A stretch of 64,000 nt of DNA from Hemileia vastatrix (GCA_030280995.1 JASXTE010000011.1:26995317-27059316), one strand, 5' to 3'; counted from the stretch's first letter, positions 42,250 to 54,488 are shown. Notes: generated by a model from the letters alone, not told the origin. Translations and numbers: made by a program.

Positions 42250-42940
42250 GCACAGAATACCTAATACTGGTGATGCCATGCAGGTTGATCCTCTATTAGC
42301 AAGTAATGTTGGAGGGCAAAATAATCCTCCCCCTCAAAATCCTAGAATGCCTCAATTGGGTCCTGCTCCCCCTTAAAATCCTAATGAAAATTCAGGTAAA
42401 CCCTAACCTCCTCCTCAGTCTTCATCAGATCCCCAAATTTGATCAACTGATTGCTCTTCTAATATCACAAATACAGGTGGTCAAACCACACCTCGTAATC
42501 TTCTGCAGGAAGCAGAAAGTATAGGGAATGATTGGGATAGTATGTTGTTGAATCAGTTTCTTGGAAGCAGTGGGGGATCTGCTTCTACTAACCCAGCAGC
42601 CAGTACCAGTGGACCTGGTGAGTAAACTTTTTCAACATGATTTTATGTTTTAAAATAGGTATACCAATTTTTATTTTCAAAAATTTGCAGTTAATCCCTC
42701 TCTTATAATTCGAGCTACTGATCAGCACAGAATACTTGATGCTGAGTTACTTCAAAATGACCAAAACATGAGAATGGTTAGAAGCATAGTTACGAGGTGT
42801 GATGTACCAAGGAGCTCAGATTCTATTAACCAAAATATCTATCACTTTTTGAAGTTCTGTCTTGGTGGACCCATTAATGTATCTGAGTTTCCTATAGGCC
42901 CAAAAAATGAAGAGCTTACAGATTGGAAAAGGCACCTTCC
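42250..42940 (+). pseudogene. Unknown gene fragment cut by the LINE
   Basis: Exon-like sequence with a Pro/Asn/Gln-rich start (MQVDPLLASNVGG), an acidic segment (EAESIGNDWDSMLLNQFLG), a clean 73-bp intron at 42,618-42,690 (GTGAGT..TTTGCAG) and then VNPSLIIRATDQHRILDAE through to DWKR at 42,940, where LINE sequence begins. One in-frame TAA lies near 42,374. I do not recognise it. It may be the C-terminal part or a second gene of the Plavaka-type element, or a host gene. The remainder was not found downstream of the LINE. Confidence 0.45.
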
Positions 42941-45104
42941 CCCCCCTTTACACCCCTCTCCAATCTGATGCTGTTTCTATGTCAACAAGACACTTCCAAT
43001 CCACCTCTTCTCCCCCTCCCTAGTCCGTGCGTGGGCATCTCTCTTCTCCAATACAACAGCTCCTCTTCTCCATTCCTCTTTGTTAGTATTAGTAATCCCC
43101 CTGTCTCTTTTTACTCTCTCCCACACATTGTTCCTTCCCTCCTAAATCCAAAAGCCTCCCAAGTCTTCTCTTTACAGATAGTAATATCCACCATGATTTG
43201 TGGGCAGATTCCGCTTGCCACACTTCTAATCACCCAGAGGCCACCCTACTCCTGAGCTTCATGTCCACCCTTGGTCTGCATCTCATCTCACAACCTAAAA
43301 TCATCATGTTCTACAGTTCCAGAAATTTCACCTCTGTGATTGACATGGTTTTTGCAAGTGTAGGGATGTACAACCTGGCTGTTAAATGTCATACAGACCT
43401 TGATGGTTCTTCCTCCTTCCTATCTGATTATCAATGGATTTAGACAATCCTCCATCTCCCCTCTCCCCTCTCCCCTCTCCCATAGTTTCCTCCCCTGTAC
43501 CCTTTTGGAGCTGGAAGCATCTCAATAAGTCTTTCCTCATCTCTTCTCTCTCCTCCTCTCTCCTCCTCTCTCCTCCTCTCTCCCCCCCATTTTCTCCCCT
43601 TCCCAAATATATTAGGCTGCAGAACAGGTCTCCACATTCCTAGTTGAGCTTATAGATCATTTTGTCCCACTGCAGCAGCCCAGTTTGTCATGTCAGGCCT
43701 GGTGGAACCAAAGCATCTTGGACCCCCTCAAACAATCCTGTTACAGGGCTCAGAGGTGTTCACTTTCCTTCCCATCCCACCAAAATACAACTGAGTTTCT
43801 GGAAGCGTGAAAAAACTTCTGTATGAAATTCAACTACCTTTTCAAACAACACTGGCAAAACAAGTTAGCCAGCCTCACCCCAACAACCCTTTTCAAAGCA
43901 GCCAAGTCCTCACATCCCAACCCCTGATCTACTTCTCCTCTCAATGATCACTCAGAAAACTCTATCCTTGACAACATGGAAAAAGCCACATGCATTTTTG
44001 AAGGAACTTCAGTAGCAACTTCCCCATGCTTACTGGATGACATTTCCCCTCCTCCTCCCTCACCCTACCCTCCCTCCCCTCCTTTCTCAAAATCTGAACT
44101 TGTCTCAGCAATCCTCAAAACTAAAAAGGGAAGAGCCCCCGGAACGGATGGAATTCCTGATTCCCTTTTCAACTTAGTCCACCCCTAACAGCTGACCTTC
44201 TTCTGCCTCTTTTCCAGGCCTGCCTGAATCAGGGCTATTACCCACAAGTATGGAAAGGCGCAAGGACAGTGATTATCCCCAAGCCAGGCAGATCTGATTA
44301 CTCCACCCCCAACTCCTACTGTCCCATTGCAGTGCTTATCACAATAGGAAAGTTACTTGACTTGTTGCTCACTAAAAGACTCTCCTTTTGTGTAGAGTCC
44401 GCCAAACTCCTCCCTGTAACTCATTATGGGGGACCCTCTCTCTGCTCCACTTCTGATGCCTTTCTCCATCTGGTCACCTGGAATAAAGATCAATGTTGCA
44501 AGGGCAACTTTGTGGGCACTCTGTCACTTGATGTTAAAAGTTACTTCCCCACAGTCAACCTAGACTACCTTTCATCCAATCTTCTCCCTCTCCCAGTCCC
44601 TAGGAACCTTTCCTCCCTCAAAAACAATTTTACCAGAATTTCCTTCTCTTCTTTTGTCTCACCTCCCAACTTTTCCCCAAAAAGCCTCCCACAGGGTTCC
44701 CCCCTCTTCCCAATCCTATACATCATCTACAACTCCAAAATCCTTTCCCTCCCATCCATCTTGCCCAGTTCCCTGGCCCTTGGATGCATTGAAATATCTT
44801 ACACCTAGTGACAGGTAAAATCCCATTAATTATTGTTGAGAAGCTGTCCAAATTGAGTGAAGAGGCGCAGGATTGGGGCTCCAGACATGGAGCCATTTTT
44901 GATTGCACAAATTCCAAATGGCTCCCATTGACTAAGCATTCCCTCTCCATTAATTCTCTCCCAAAATTAAATTTAACTCACTTACATTCAATGCCTCTTC
45001 TAATCTTAAATGGTTTGGAATGATACTTGACTCATCCCTCTCTTTCAAAGCCAATGGGACCAATCTTACCTCCAAAGGCCTTCTGACAATGGGATCTGTA
45101 AGAC
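42941..45104 (+). pseudogene. LINE, endonuclease and reverse transcriptase part
   Basis: Non-LTR retrotransposon, degenerate. Endonuclease traces: DSNIHHDLWADS near 43,180 and a late SVIDMVFASVGM..SFLSDYQWI block. Reverse transcriptase: KKGRAPGTDGIPDSLFN at 44,130, VIIPKPGR, LSLDVKSYFPTV (motif A) near 44,530, and LPQGSPLFPILY (motif B) near 44,690. The motif C acidic pair has been lost or altered at 44,780-44,800 (GCIEI). Several frameshifts and a stop at 44,186. Base composition is strongly C/T-rich, unlike everything around it. RNase H lies far downstream, after two later insertions. A Tad1/I-like clade is likely. Confidence 0.8.
43455..43610 (+). repeat. CT-rich microsatellites in the LINE
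   Basis: Runs of CCCCTCT and CTCCTCTCT units. These give long but meaningless Pro/Ser or Glu/Arg frames on the two strands. Confidence 0.8.
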
Positions 45105-45146
45105 TTTTAAATAAAAAATGACAATTTTTTCAGTTACAATAATCGT
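45105..45146. repeat. Unclassified repeat (family 3), first copy, left part
   Basis: TTTTAAATAAA..GACAATTTT..CAGTTACAATAAT closely matches 47,449-47,493. It is cut by the family 2 element; its right part resumes at 47,238. Confidence 0.6.
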
Positions 45147-47237
45147 TGTAGACAATCCTATAGTACTAGCTATATGCCTTGACCAAGAAAGTTGGAGTAA
45201 AACTGGAGAGAAAACCTCTGTCCCTTTGAGAAATACCAGGTGAGATTTATTTGCTACAGCAAATCAGAGACTTTTACAATACCCCTTCAAAAACACTTCT
45301 TGAATGCTTTACAAGTCAAGACAGTAGCCTAGATATACTACAGACCAAAGAAAACCTGAAATGCTGAAAAATTCACACCAGAAAAACAAACACTGTGCAC
45401 TTGTTGCACAGGAAAAAGAAATAATACTTGATGCAGGTTGCAAAGCTACACCAGAGAAAACAGTTGCCAAATTTGAGTTAAATAAAGAACTAACTTTGCA
45501 ACAAACACAGCCAATTGTGGCCAAAAATCAGTGAAATCTGAGTGAGGAACAAGGATATCACCTCCGGATGGTTGTATGATAAATAAGGTTACCTCAAACT
45601 GTCTTATTCAGTATGTACACACAGACCACCATCTAAAAAGCCCATGCACAGCAATTAATAGATCATCCATTGAAAACACAGTGGGCCAACTCCTGATCAT
45701 TTCCATCTTTAACTTTCCCCAATCCTGAATCCCTCTATCCTAAGAATTTCCTTCACCACCTCTCTATCATCAATGAAGAAGATCACCTGCTTCACCCTAT
45801 ACAAATCAGAAGCCCCATCCACATCAGCAGCAGCTTCAAAGATCTTCAAAAAAAACCTTGCCTCCTCTCCAAAAAATTTTTTCCCTTTCCATGACTTGAT
45901 TCTGATCATCCTAACTGTTTCCAATTACACCTCCCCTACTTTCCACCACAGATAGCCAAAGTCCCCCCAATAGCCTTCAGAAAACTAGGAGTCACCAAAT
46001 CTAACTAGTGAGAAGACCCCCTAGAACAATCACAGGGAGATACAGCACCAAAAATCCAAAATCCACAAAGGGTCCACAAAAGAAGAGAGTCCAACAGTAA
46101 CAGAGATTCCAAAAGCTAGAAAATCCTCACCCCACGTTGGGTTCCAGAAATGTAAAAAATCCTATAGTACTAGCTATAGGCCTTGACCAAGGGAGTTGGA
46201 GTAAAACTGGAGAGAAAACCCCTGTCCCTTTGAGAAATACCAGGTGAGATTTATTTGCTACAGCAAATCAGAGAGTGTTACAATACCCCTTCCAAAACAC
46301 TTCTTGACTGCTTTACAAGTCAGGACAGTGGCCTAGATAGACTACAGACCAAAGAGAACCTGAAATGCAGAAAAATCCACACCAGAAAAACAAACACTGT
46401 GCACTTGTTGCACAGGAAAAAGCAATAATACTTGATGGAGGTTGCAAAGCTACACCAGAGAAAACAGTTGCCAAAGTTGAGTTAAATGAAGAACTAACTT
46501 TGCAGCAAACATAGCCAAATGTGGCCAAAAAACAGCAAAAACTGAGTGAGGAACAAGGATATCACCTCCGGATGGTTTTATGATAAATAAGGTTGCCCCA
46601 AACTGTCTTATTCAGTATGTACATGCATACCATCATCTAAAAAGCCTATGCACAGCAATGAATTTGGCGCTTTTGACAGTCAAATTGAATAAAAACCCTC
46701 TAGAAACGCTTCCCAGCCTTCTAGCAACTAGGTGGGTGGTCTGCCTAACTCTGGGAGGCCCGTCTAGAGGCTGCTGGACCACCCTAAAGCCAGAAAACCA
46801 CCAAAAACCTCCAAAAAAGCCCAATATACTTAGTAAAATCCACCATGACAACTAAATTCCTTAAAACACAAAATTAAGCTATAACATTGTGACATAAAAT
46901 ATAGAGCCAAATTAGCTCTACCTAATGGTACTAAGAACTTAACCCTAAGACTTAGGGTTAGCCCATAAAACACAAAAAAAGAAATTAAACAGCTATCTTT
47001 AGAAATGAAAAATGAGGAAATGACCCCTTAAAACTTAGAATATGAAAAGTGTCATCAAGACATAAATATAGACAAAAACCAGAGCTATCCAATGGTAGTA
47101 TCCAAATACCAATAGTCCCAATATACACTGAATTTAAACTAAAAATAAACCCAATTCTTCAACCAATGTCAATTAAGACATACAAAAACCGCACCAAACA
47201 GACCAACAAAGGCCTCTGCCAATTTTGGAAGACCACA
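45147..47237 (-). mobile_element. Family 2 gypsy remnant with two LTRs and a gag fragment
   Basis: Truncated 3' LTR at 45,147-45,659 and a full 5' LTR at 46,151-47,237 (1,087 bp). Only about 490 bp of internal sequence remain. A primer site variant (TGGAACCCAACGTGGGG) lies just inside the 5' LTR. Flanking TCGT (45,143-45,146) and TTGT (47,238-47,241) form a 4-bp duplication with one later change: the second copy of the host repeat reads TTGT. Confidence 0.85.
45709..45924 (-). pseudogene. Gag N-terminal fragment of family 2
   Basis: MIRIKSWKGKKFFGEEARF and VKQVIFFIDDREVVKEI align with the family 1 gag N-terminus (VRIVSWDGPKFDGEE; VKQVRFFIADREVEKEV). It is cut at the junction with the truncated LTR after 71 codons, so families 1 and 2 are related gypsy lineages with very different LTRs. 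Confidence 0.8.
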
Positions 47238-47874
47238 TTGTTGATGGTTGGTGGAACTCAATGTAGCCAACCTTAGCACAAGTGTAACATGGCAAGTCAA
47301 TGTAGTGAATGGGGAGTAGCAAAATTGATTTGTATAATTGATTGATTAATTAAGATAGCAATAGGAAATCAATAAGGAAAACAAAGAACACTAAAGAGTT
47401 GTGAGATAACGTAGAAATGTTAGAGGAAATTATTAGTCATATCCAACCTTTTAAATAAACAATGACAATTTTCTTAGTTACAATAATTGTTGATGGTTGG
47501 AGGAACTCAATGGAGCCAACCTATGAATAGAAAAGATCAGAAGAGGATTATATGGGGATATGACTAAATGATAATACCTAAGCACAAGTGTAACAAGGTG
47601 TGTCAATGTAGCGAGTGGCAAGTAGCGCAATAGATTTAGATAATTCATTGATTTATTAAGATAGCAATAGGAAATCAATGAGGAATAAGAAAGCAGATAA
47701 TGCTCATAAATATTTTACGGTAATATCACTATTATAAACCTATGTTTAACCTATTGGCTACAGTTGTGAAACAGACAACCTAGAATTGTACATCTTAGAG
47801 TTTTTATAAAAAAAGAGGGGCTGAGATGGCGCATTGTCATAAGTTATGAGGTATCAGTTGTGAAACCTGACAGG
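47238..47874. repeat. Unclassified repeat (family 3): rest of first copy and second copy
   Basis: Two direct, imperfect copies (47,238-47,448 and 47,449 to about 47,720) share TTGTTGATGGTTGG, GCACAAGTGTAACA and AGATAGCAATAGGAAATCAAT. The second has about 45 bp extra. The remainder to 47,874 is unclassified and carries CAGTTGTGAAAC twice. No coding capacity and no TG..CA ends; not assigned to a class. It is inserted in the LINE. Confidence 0.5.
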
Positions 47875-48240
47875 ATCCATCCATTTCCTGGGCTTGTCAG
47901 GTTGGGGTATCCCTCTCAAACAATATAAACAGCTAATCTCCTCCCTTATTCACTCACACACTGATTATGCTGCAATAGTCTGGTGCACCACAAAAAAGCC
48001 CCCAAGAACAGACAGATTACTCCAAAAAGTTGACAACAAGGCAATTTGAAGGGCTTTGGGGTGTTTTGGGACCACACCAGTGAGTACTCTACTTCATGAT
48101 TCAGCCTCTCTACCCTGTAAGCAGCATCTAGACCTTACAGTGTACAAGGCATGGGCCTGCCTCCTGACCATTCCAGATACAAACCCAATGGCCCGGTTAG
48201 CCAAAAACCTTTCATATTTGGCACCTACTAAATCACACGT
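47875..48240 (+). pseudogene. LINE, segment between RT and RNase H
   Basis: Encodes the post-RT region: LSGWGIPLKQYKQLISSLIHSHTDYAAIVW, a one-frame gap, then RALGCFGTTPVSTLLHDSASLP up to LAPTKSHV, where copy C of the gypsy element interrupts. The frame continues at 61,673 once the element and one ACGT are removed. One stop is present near 48,048. Confidence 0.75.
48237..48240. repeat. Target duplication ACGT of gypsy copy C
   Basis: ACGT here and at 61,669-61,672, directly beyond the two LTR ends. Confidence 0.85.
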
Positions 48241-49406
48241 TATGGTAAGGTAAACTCTTACAGTCGCCTTGCTGTAAGCAGAATCCAGAGGAGATGTGTG
48301 GATTTAGTGGAAAACCCCGTCCTTCCAATAAAAATAACAAAATGGGAATTCTAAATCACTAAGCTAACCAGTCTACTTGGATCTGATTGATAAAAATAAT
48401 GAAACTCTAAAATATTTAACACTTATTGAGATTTAAATAAAAGTGGCTGTTGAGAAAGAAATACTGATTACAACAATTAAGGTGTACCAGTGAAAGATCT
48501 GAAAAGATTGACTTTTATATTTTTATAATAATTTGAATTTTTATGAGACAGCAATAATCAAGTCCCAGTGATGAAGACCTTTCTAAAGATACCCTGTATG
48601 AAGTGTGATTTAAATTGTTGAGTAGTATTTCTAAAATGTTATATATAAAATATAAAGTTATAAGGGTATTACAATTTTATTTAATTTGTTGAGTAATAAA
48701 ATATGAGACCGTGGTGGTTAAAGATTAAGCTGTATGATGTCTGATGATTGTAAGATGATGCCCAATTTCAAGTCTGAGAGGCTCTTAAGTATTCCTAGTC
48801 ACGTGCCTAAGTTTTCCCCTCCAGAGCTAACCCAGAGTCAATCCAGAGCCGGTATGGGGCTCATACGGAGTCCAAGTGAGGTCCGTCCAGAGTCCAAGCG
48901 GAGTCCGTATGGAGTCCAAACGGAGTCAGTCCGGACCTCCAGACTCAATTAGAACCTTTAAAACTATAATAAAAAATCAAGAAACATTACACATGATAGA
49001 GCCACTTCCCCTTTACATTCCCAACTAATTTTTGTAGCCTGCGCAGCTCTAATCACCCTGTGAAAATTCATCAAAGTTAAGTATTTTTCTAAAAACGTAA
49101 ATATTTCTATAAAACTTTAAAATTCATTTAAAAAAATAAGAAAAATAGTAAAAAATCTGGGAAAATTTCCCAAGGTTCTTGAGTGACTTGACTTGATACT
49201 CATAAATTTTTCCGACCGTAAAAATAAGTATTCTCCGTAAAATATATTGTTTTTGCATAGGCATTCGCTTTTAACCAATTTCTTTATATTTAAAACTCAA
49301 ATAAATTAAATAAAACCCTCTTATAAAAATAATAGCACTAATCTTGCATGCCGTAATAACTCCATTTTAAGTAAATAGGTGCCATACTAAACTTTAGGCT
49401 ACCACA
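48241..49406 (-). repeat. Family 1 3' LTR of copy C, 1,166 bp
   Basis: Starts TATGGTAAGG and ends GCTACCACA like the other family 1 LTRs but is more diverged. Its CCG/CGG array (about 48,838-48,950) has about four more 11-bp units than its partner at 60,546, which accounts for the 43-bp length difference. Several CGG triplets are mutated (TATGG, CAGAG). Confidence 0.95.
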
Positions 49407-49529
49407 TCCTCCCTCCAATTGAGAATGTCCCCATTCTTAAAACTTTGCATAAGTGGTCAAACACAATATTCATCTTTTAACCTTCAACCACCATCTTCTT
49501 TAATCAACTTAAAATTCATCTTCATCAAT

Positions 49530-50226
49530 ATGTCTTTCAAAGAACTTGTCGCTCCATGTAAACTCTGCGCTTGCTACCAGGTACCTTGTTTAATGTCCAA
49601 CCCTAATCTTCCTGGTAGGACAGCTTGCGACTTATGCCATGTGAAAAAAGTCAAATGTAACCGGCCAATAGTTCCTTCTAAAACAAGCGTATATTTAGGA
49701 CCAGCAGCTCTCCCTGATCTCACAACTTCTAAAAAATGATCAAAAATTACTGTCTTCTTAAAACGAATAAGATCAAAAACAGCTTCAAAATCAAAAGTTC
49801 AATCTTCATCAGCCGATCCCGGCGTAATTTTGCCTTCACAAGATCCTAATCCTATAACGCCAGTGCCCCCAACCAACTTTGCTGAGACTATGTTTCCTGG
49901 CTCTAAATGTAAGGCCCTATTATCTTACTAAAAAAACTTTTAATCCAAATTGACTAAAACTATAACTTAATAACATATTTGAACTTCTAGCTGTCAAAAT
50001 AACCAACACTGATGACGTTGGCAAAGTGAAGACGGACTATATCAATCATTATCCAAATTTTCATTGCTATCATTTTCTTGACTTTACAAATGAGTTGAAA
50101 CAAAAAATGCTGGCCTATTTTCAAGAAACTCCAGCTAATAACCATGAAGACCTCATGAAAAGAAGAATTTTAATGCAAAGCTTTGATAATGATGTTGAAC
50201 AATTTCAAAGAAATTATCTTTTCTAA
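49530..50226 (+). CDS. Antisense zinc-cluster gene 1 of copy C
   Basis: Ortholog of the gene at 11,505, starting MSFKELVAPCK, with all six cysteines kept in C-X2-C-X6-C-X12-C-X2-C-X6-C. Exon 1 runs to 49,908, the intron is 49,909-49,990 (GTAAGG..CTTCTAG) and exon 2 ends in TAA at 50,226. The in-frame TGA after codon 69 is at 49,737-49,739, the same place as in copies A and B. Beyond it a 6-bp insertion relative to copy A keeps the frame. The frame on both sides of the stop is therefore maintained in two diverged copies. Confidence 0.65.
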
Positions 50227-50809
50227 CAGTATAACTTGATAAAATTTTGTTTTTGCTTGGTCTTCTTTAACTTTAAAATAAATGTTGTTTTCTTTCTTCT
50301 CTGGCTTAACATAACATAAAATAATAAATAATATAAATCTTGTGATGATTCCACTACTGAGAGCAAGGTTTGAATCCCTTCAGACTCCCATATACCAGTC
50401 TTCCTTCTTGTCACAGCATTGAGAGAGTGGATCTTCCTATGAGCCGAATACTCCTGATTCTAACCTCATAGGGCCCCCAACTGAGCCGAATTCTATGATT
50501 CCAATCTCGCCATAAGGTCCTCCAAGCTTCACACCAAAAATGGCCTAACACTGAGGCACTAAAAAAATCATTCCCTTAAATCCAACTACCATCCTAACTT
50601 CTGATTCCTTCATCACAATGTTCAAACTTTGCTATACAGCAAACCCATAAAATACTTTTGCCAGGCTTCCAGTAAAAATATTAACTTTAGACCATGTTAA
50701 AGCGCCACAAATTTCACCTAATTAACCATTATGCTTTCCTTAGCATCATCACCACCTAAAATTTTAACCTCCTCAAGCTTATCAGCACCCGATTCCAGAA
50801 ATGATTGAA

Positions 50810-51385
50810 TAACCAGTTTAGAGTCTTAGTTGACAGTGATAAATTAAAAGATTGAATTGAGTTATCCAAACAAGATTGAAATTCCAGTTTAAAGTCTTGG
50901 TGGACCAAACATATAATCGATTGCCAGTTTAAGGTCTTGGTGGACTAAAGATTGTTTAAGTGCATAAATAACTTGAAATATTCCTAAATAAGGCCTAGGC
51001 TTGACCAAAGATTGAATAAACTTGATAATCCAGTTTAATGTCATAGTGGACCAAACATTTGATCGACAAGTAATCCAGTATACGGCCATAGTGGACCAAT
51101 GAATGTTGAATTATCCTGCAGATATTGATTTTCCAGTTTAAAGTCATAGTGGACTAAACATTTGATTGACAAGTAATCCAGTATAAGGCCATAGTGGACC
51201 AATGAATGTTGAATTATCCTGCAGATATTAATTTTCCAGTTTAAAGTCATAGTGGAATAAACAATGAATGAACTACCAGTTTAAAGTCATGGTGGACCAA
51301 ACATTTGATCGATAAGAAATCCAGTTTAAGGTCATGGTGGACCCAACAGCTTGATAATAGTCCAGTTTAGGGTCTTGGTGGACCT
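50810..51385. repeat. Hairpin-motif array, copy C
   Basis: About a dozen CCAGTTTA-(GTC..GAC) motifs. A block of about 115 bp (51,041-51,155 and 51,151-51,265) is tandemly duplicated relative to copies A and B. The array ends where the second zinc-cluster gene begins. Confidence 0.75.
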
Positions 51386-51478
51386 AGCAACTTCTCTATC
51401 CTTAAACCCAGATTTTGCCACCAGCTTTCTTCATCCTTGTTTCAAGTTTTCTTCTTCAAAAAAATATCTCCTAACAAG

Positions 51479-52494
51479 ATGAAACCTACTGACTTCATTG
51501 CTTCAGCTGATCAATCTTGCAAATATTGTGCTTTATCCCATAGGGAATGTATCTTCACTTTCAACTGGCAAAAGTACACTTATAAAAGGGCCTGTTTATC
51601 CTGTTATGAGAAGAAAAGAAAATGTTCTGGCTTGAATTGTGGTTCTTTCCCCATTACTGCTACTAGCTTTGCCTCCTTCTGCAAACCTCCTCCTTCTTCT
51701 TCACCTTCTACTCCACCCCCTATTCCATCAACTTCTAAAGATCCCATCCCTTTTTCTCCATCAGCCTATTTAAATCTTTCTTCATCACCTAATCCTCTGG
51801 GTCCTTCTCTCCAATCTAGACTTGCTGCTACTCCCCCAAGAACTCTTACTGCTCCCAGGTCCATGCTTCAACCTTCAAACAATTCTTCTCCTACTTCCAA
51901 CATCTTGAAGCACAAAAGGTCCTATAATAGCCAGCAATCTTCATCTTCTCTTGTTTCATCCAAAAATCCCAGAACATTTACTTCAAACACCAAATCCAAC
52001 ACCAGTCCTCCTCATCTATCAAAAATTAAAAATCCTTTTTTAAACATAAAAAATCCCACTCCATTACCAAGTAAGCCATTTATCTATGATCTTGATAGTG
52101 TTGACACAGGCTAGTTGTCCCTTTTTATTTTCCTTAATCTTCAGGCTTTAATATTGCTGATATTTTAATTTGATAAGCGTCCACCGGTTCTCCAATTCCA
52201 TATTCAGCTTATGAACTACCAGAACCTAATACAAGCTTCCCTAGAGTTCCAATTCACCTAGTGTCTGAAAAGCTCTTTGCTAATTTTAATAACCTTATTG
52301 CTTATTTCCAACAATACCTGCCCTCTGATAGATCAGAATCTTGGATGAGAGAACAACTGTTAAGAGACCTTTTCAAAATAGCCAGCTGGCTTCAACACTA
52401 TCGTGACTGGGAAATAAGATTCGAATCCCAGGAAATCAATCAAGGTCCTCCTAAATTTTCTAATTTCGATTCTTCAAAAGATAACAACCCTTGA
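51479..52494 (+). CDS. Antisense zinc-cluster gene 2 of copy C, apparently intact
   Basis: Cysteines 14, 17, 24, 39, 42 and 49 give C-X2-C-X6-C-X14-C-X2-C-X6-C, again with the basic half (CLSCYEKKRKC) second. A long Ser/Pro/Asn linker follows, typical of regulator linkers. Exon 1 ends at 52,070 (donor GTAAGC), and an intron to 52,177 joins in phase to an exon with YELPEPNTSFPRVPIHLVSEKL and a helical C-terminus (LIAYFQQYLPSDRSESW), ending at the TGA at 52,492-52,494. The product is about 302 residues with no internal stop. It is a paralog, not a copy, of gene 1: the layout is alike but residue identity is low. Absent from copies A and B, where tandem motifs occupy the slot. The ATG at 51,437 would add 14 residues. 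Confidence 0.65.
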
Positions 52495-52564
52495 TGGTGT
52501 TCTTCCTGGTACATAGCTTTCTTGAATAATGTTTGAAAAATAATAATATAAACATCTAAACTAC

Positions 52565-52641
52565 CTTTTATTTATTTTTTTATTTTTTTAGTTATTTTAT
52601 TATTTATTTATTTATTTATTTTTATTTTTATTTTTTTTATT

Positions 52642-52674
<33 letters not shown>

Positions 52675-52716
52675 ATTATTATTATTTTTTTTATTCTTTT
52701 TTTTTTTTTTTTTTTA
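52565..52716. repeat. T-rich tract, copy C
   Basis: Low-complexity TTTTA/TTTAT sequence, counterpart of 13,769-13,946 but rearranged. Confidence 0.8.
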
Positions 52717-52835
52717 AATAAAAGATTTTTTAAAAAAAGATAGTTTTGAAATAAAAGTTAAAATTTAATTTTTAAACAAAGATAAACGAATGTGAAAAGA
52801 AAGATAAAAAAAAGTAATAAAAAAATTTTAAAAGA

Positions 52836-53335
52836 TGCCCCCCAGCCATTTGATGAGCCGCACCCTTGACATCATACCCACATCCAAGTGCAACTTGATG
52901 TGGTTACACAATTTTGAGAAATTGAAAAGAAAAGAAATGAAATGAAAGTTTTTAGAAGATAATTTTTATAATGATGATCACTGGGTGGGCTCCCTCCAAT
53001 TTATAAAAATGATTAGAGACCACCAGTGAGCATCACCTTTACAATAATTCATAATATATATTAAAGAAAAGAAATCACAATCTAACATAAAAAAAATAAA
53101 AAAACAAAATAAAATAAAAATAATCTTGAATCCGGCGTTGAGAGCGGTGTCTCTTGATTTGTTCCAGTTTATAGTCTTAGTGGACTTCCTATAATTAAAA
53201 GACAAAGCCAGGATTCAACTAGAAACAGGGAAAATTTTGGAAACAAACATTATGGGGTAATTGTGTACAGAGCAGCCAGCCCATCAATTACCCCCACACT
53301 TGCCAATATTAAATTAAGAGGGTTCCCCTGTGAAC
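52836..53335. ncRNA. Conserved stem-loop cluster, copy C
   Basis: Same order of three hairpins as in copy A. In the first, the left arm reads CAGC while the right arm remains GCCG, an intermediate between the pairs seen in element D (CAGC/GCTG) and copy A (CGGC/GCCG). Confidence 0.5.
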
Positions 53336-53699
53336 ACTTCTTTCAATAAATTTTTAAAATTTTCCAACACTATCTTCACCCATATTTTAAGAATTTTAAA
53401 TTTTGAAAATTTCAAAGAAGGTTTTCTTGCATTTCGTTAAGTTTCATCACAGTTTTGTCACCCATATGCAGTGTAACAAGAGTAAAGTATTTTGATAAAA
53501 AGAAGATAGTTTATCCTTATTGCGGAGGTCAATAAAATTTGATAAATAACATAGTTTATCTCATTGCGGAGGTCAATAAAATTTGATAAATGTCATAGTT
53601 TATCCTCATTGCGGAGGGTTCCATAAAATTTTGTTGATATTATAGTTTATCCTCGTTGCGGAGGTAGACTTCGGCACTCCTGGTGCCTCTAGGATAAAA

Positions 53700-54488
53700 C
53701 TATTTTACTTTATCGGCCGCTACCCTCTTCTTTAATTCAACTCCATCCAACTCTTCTAACACATATGAACCGCCGGAAACTTGCTCCTTGATTTTATACG
53801 GTCCATTCCACCTATCTGCAAACATCTTTCCCCACTGACTTTCCAAACTACTATTATACACCAAGACCATATCTCCTGGGTTCAAGGGTTTCCTTAATCG
53901 ATGTGCCAACCGCTCATCCCAATATGTAACTGATTGATTTCGGATCTTCATCCTCCGTGAATATGTCTTTTCTAAATATTCTTCTTTCTTTTCTAGCTGC
54001 ATCATTCTTGCACACAATAGATCATCAGTAGTTTTGACTGTGTCCCAGTCAACTCCAAGATATTATTCAGCTTCTAAATCAACCGGTAAAACTGCTTTCT
54101 GTCCAAAAATAAGTTCATAAGGTGAAAATTCGGTCGTCCTTTTGGCAGTGATTTGATCAGCAAATAAAACTAAAGGTAAATAGTGCCTCCACTTTTCGGC
54201 ACTTGTCCCACACATTTTAACTAAAGCATCCTTGATAACTTGATGCCCTTTTTCAACCATGCCTTCAGCTTCAGGATAATATGGGGTTGCTACCCTAACC
54301 TTTGATCCAACTTTCAATACGGCCTCTTTAAACTCTGTCCCAAATTCAGGACCTCCATCTACCGTCACCAACTTCATCACCCCATACCTATATACCCAAT
54401 TGTTCAACAAAAATTCTGCCACATTTTTGGCATCTAAATTAATAAGAGGCGCTTCCTCTAACCAACCAGATAAATCATCTCTGGCCAC
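53700..54488 (-). pseudogene. Integrase C-terminal part, copy C
   Basis: Two open pieces, 54,063-54,488 (ARDDLSGW, VTVDGGPEFG, YYPEAEGMVEKGHQ) and 53,700-54,017 (C-terminal GDMVLVYN region), split by a stop near 54,061 and followed by a stop at about 53,699. About a dozen residue changes from copy A. Confidence 0.85.

Noticed and set aside
43382..43643. Glu/Arg-rich minus-strand and Pro/Ser-rich plus-strand frames
   Set aside because: Both arise from CT microsatellites inside the LINE.
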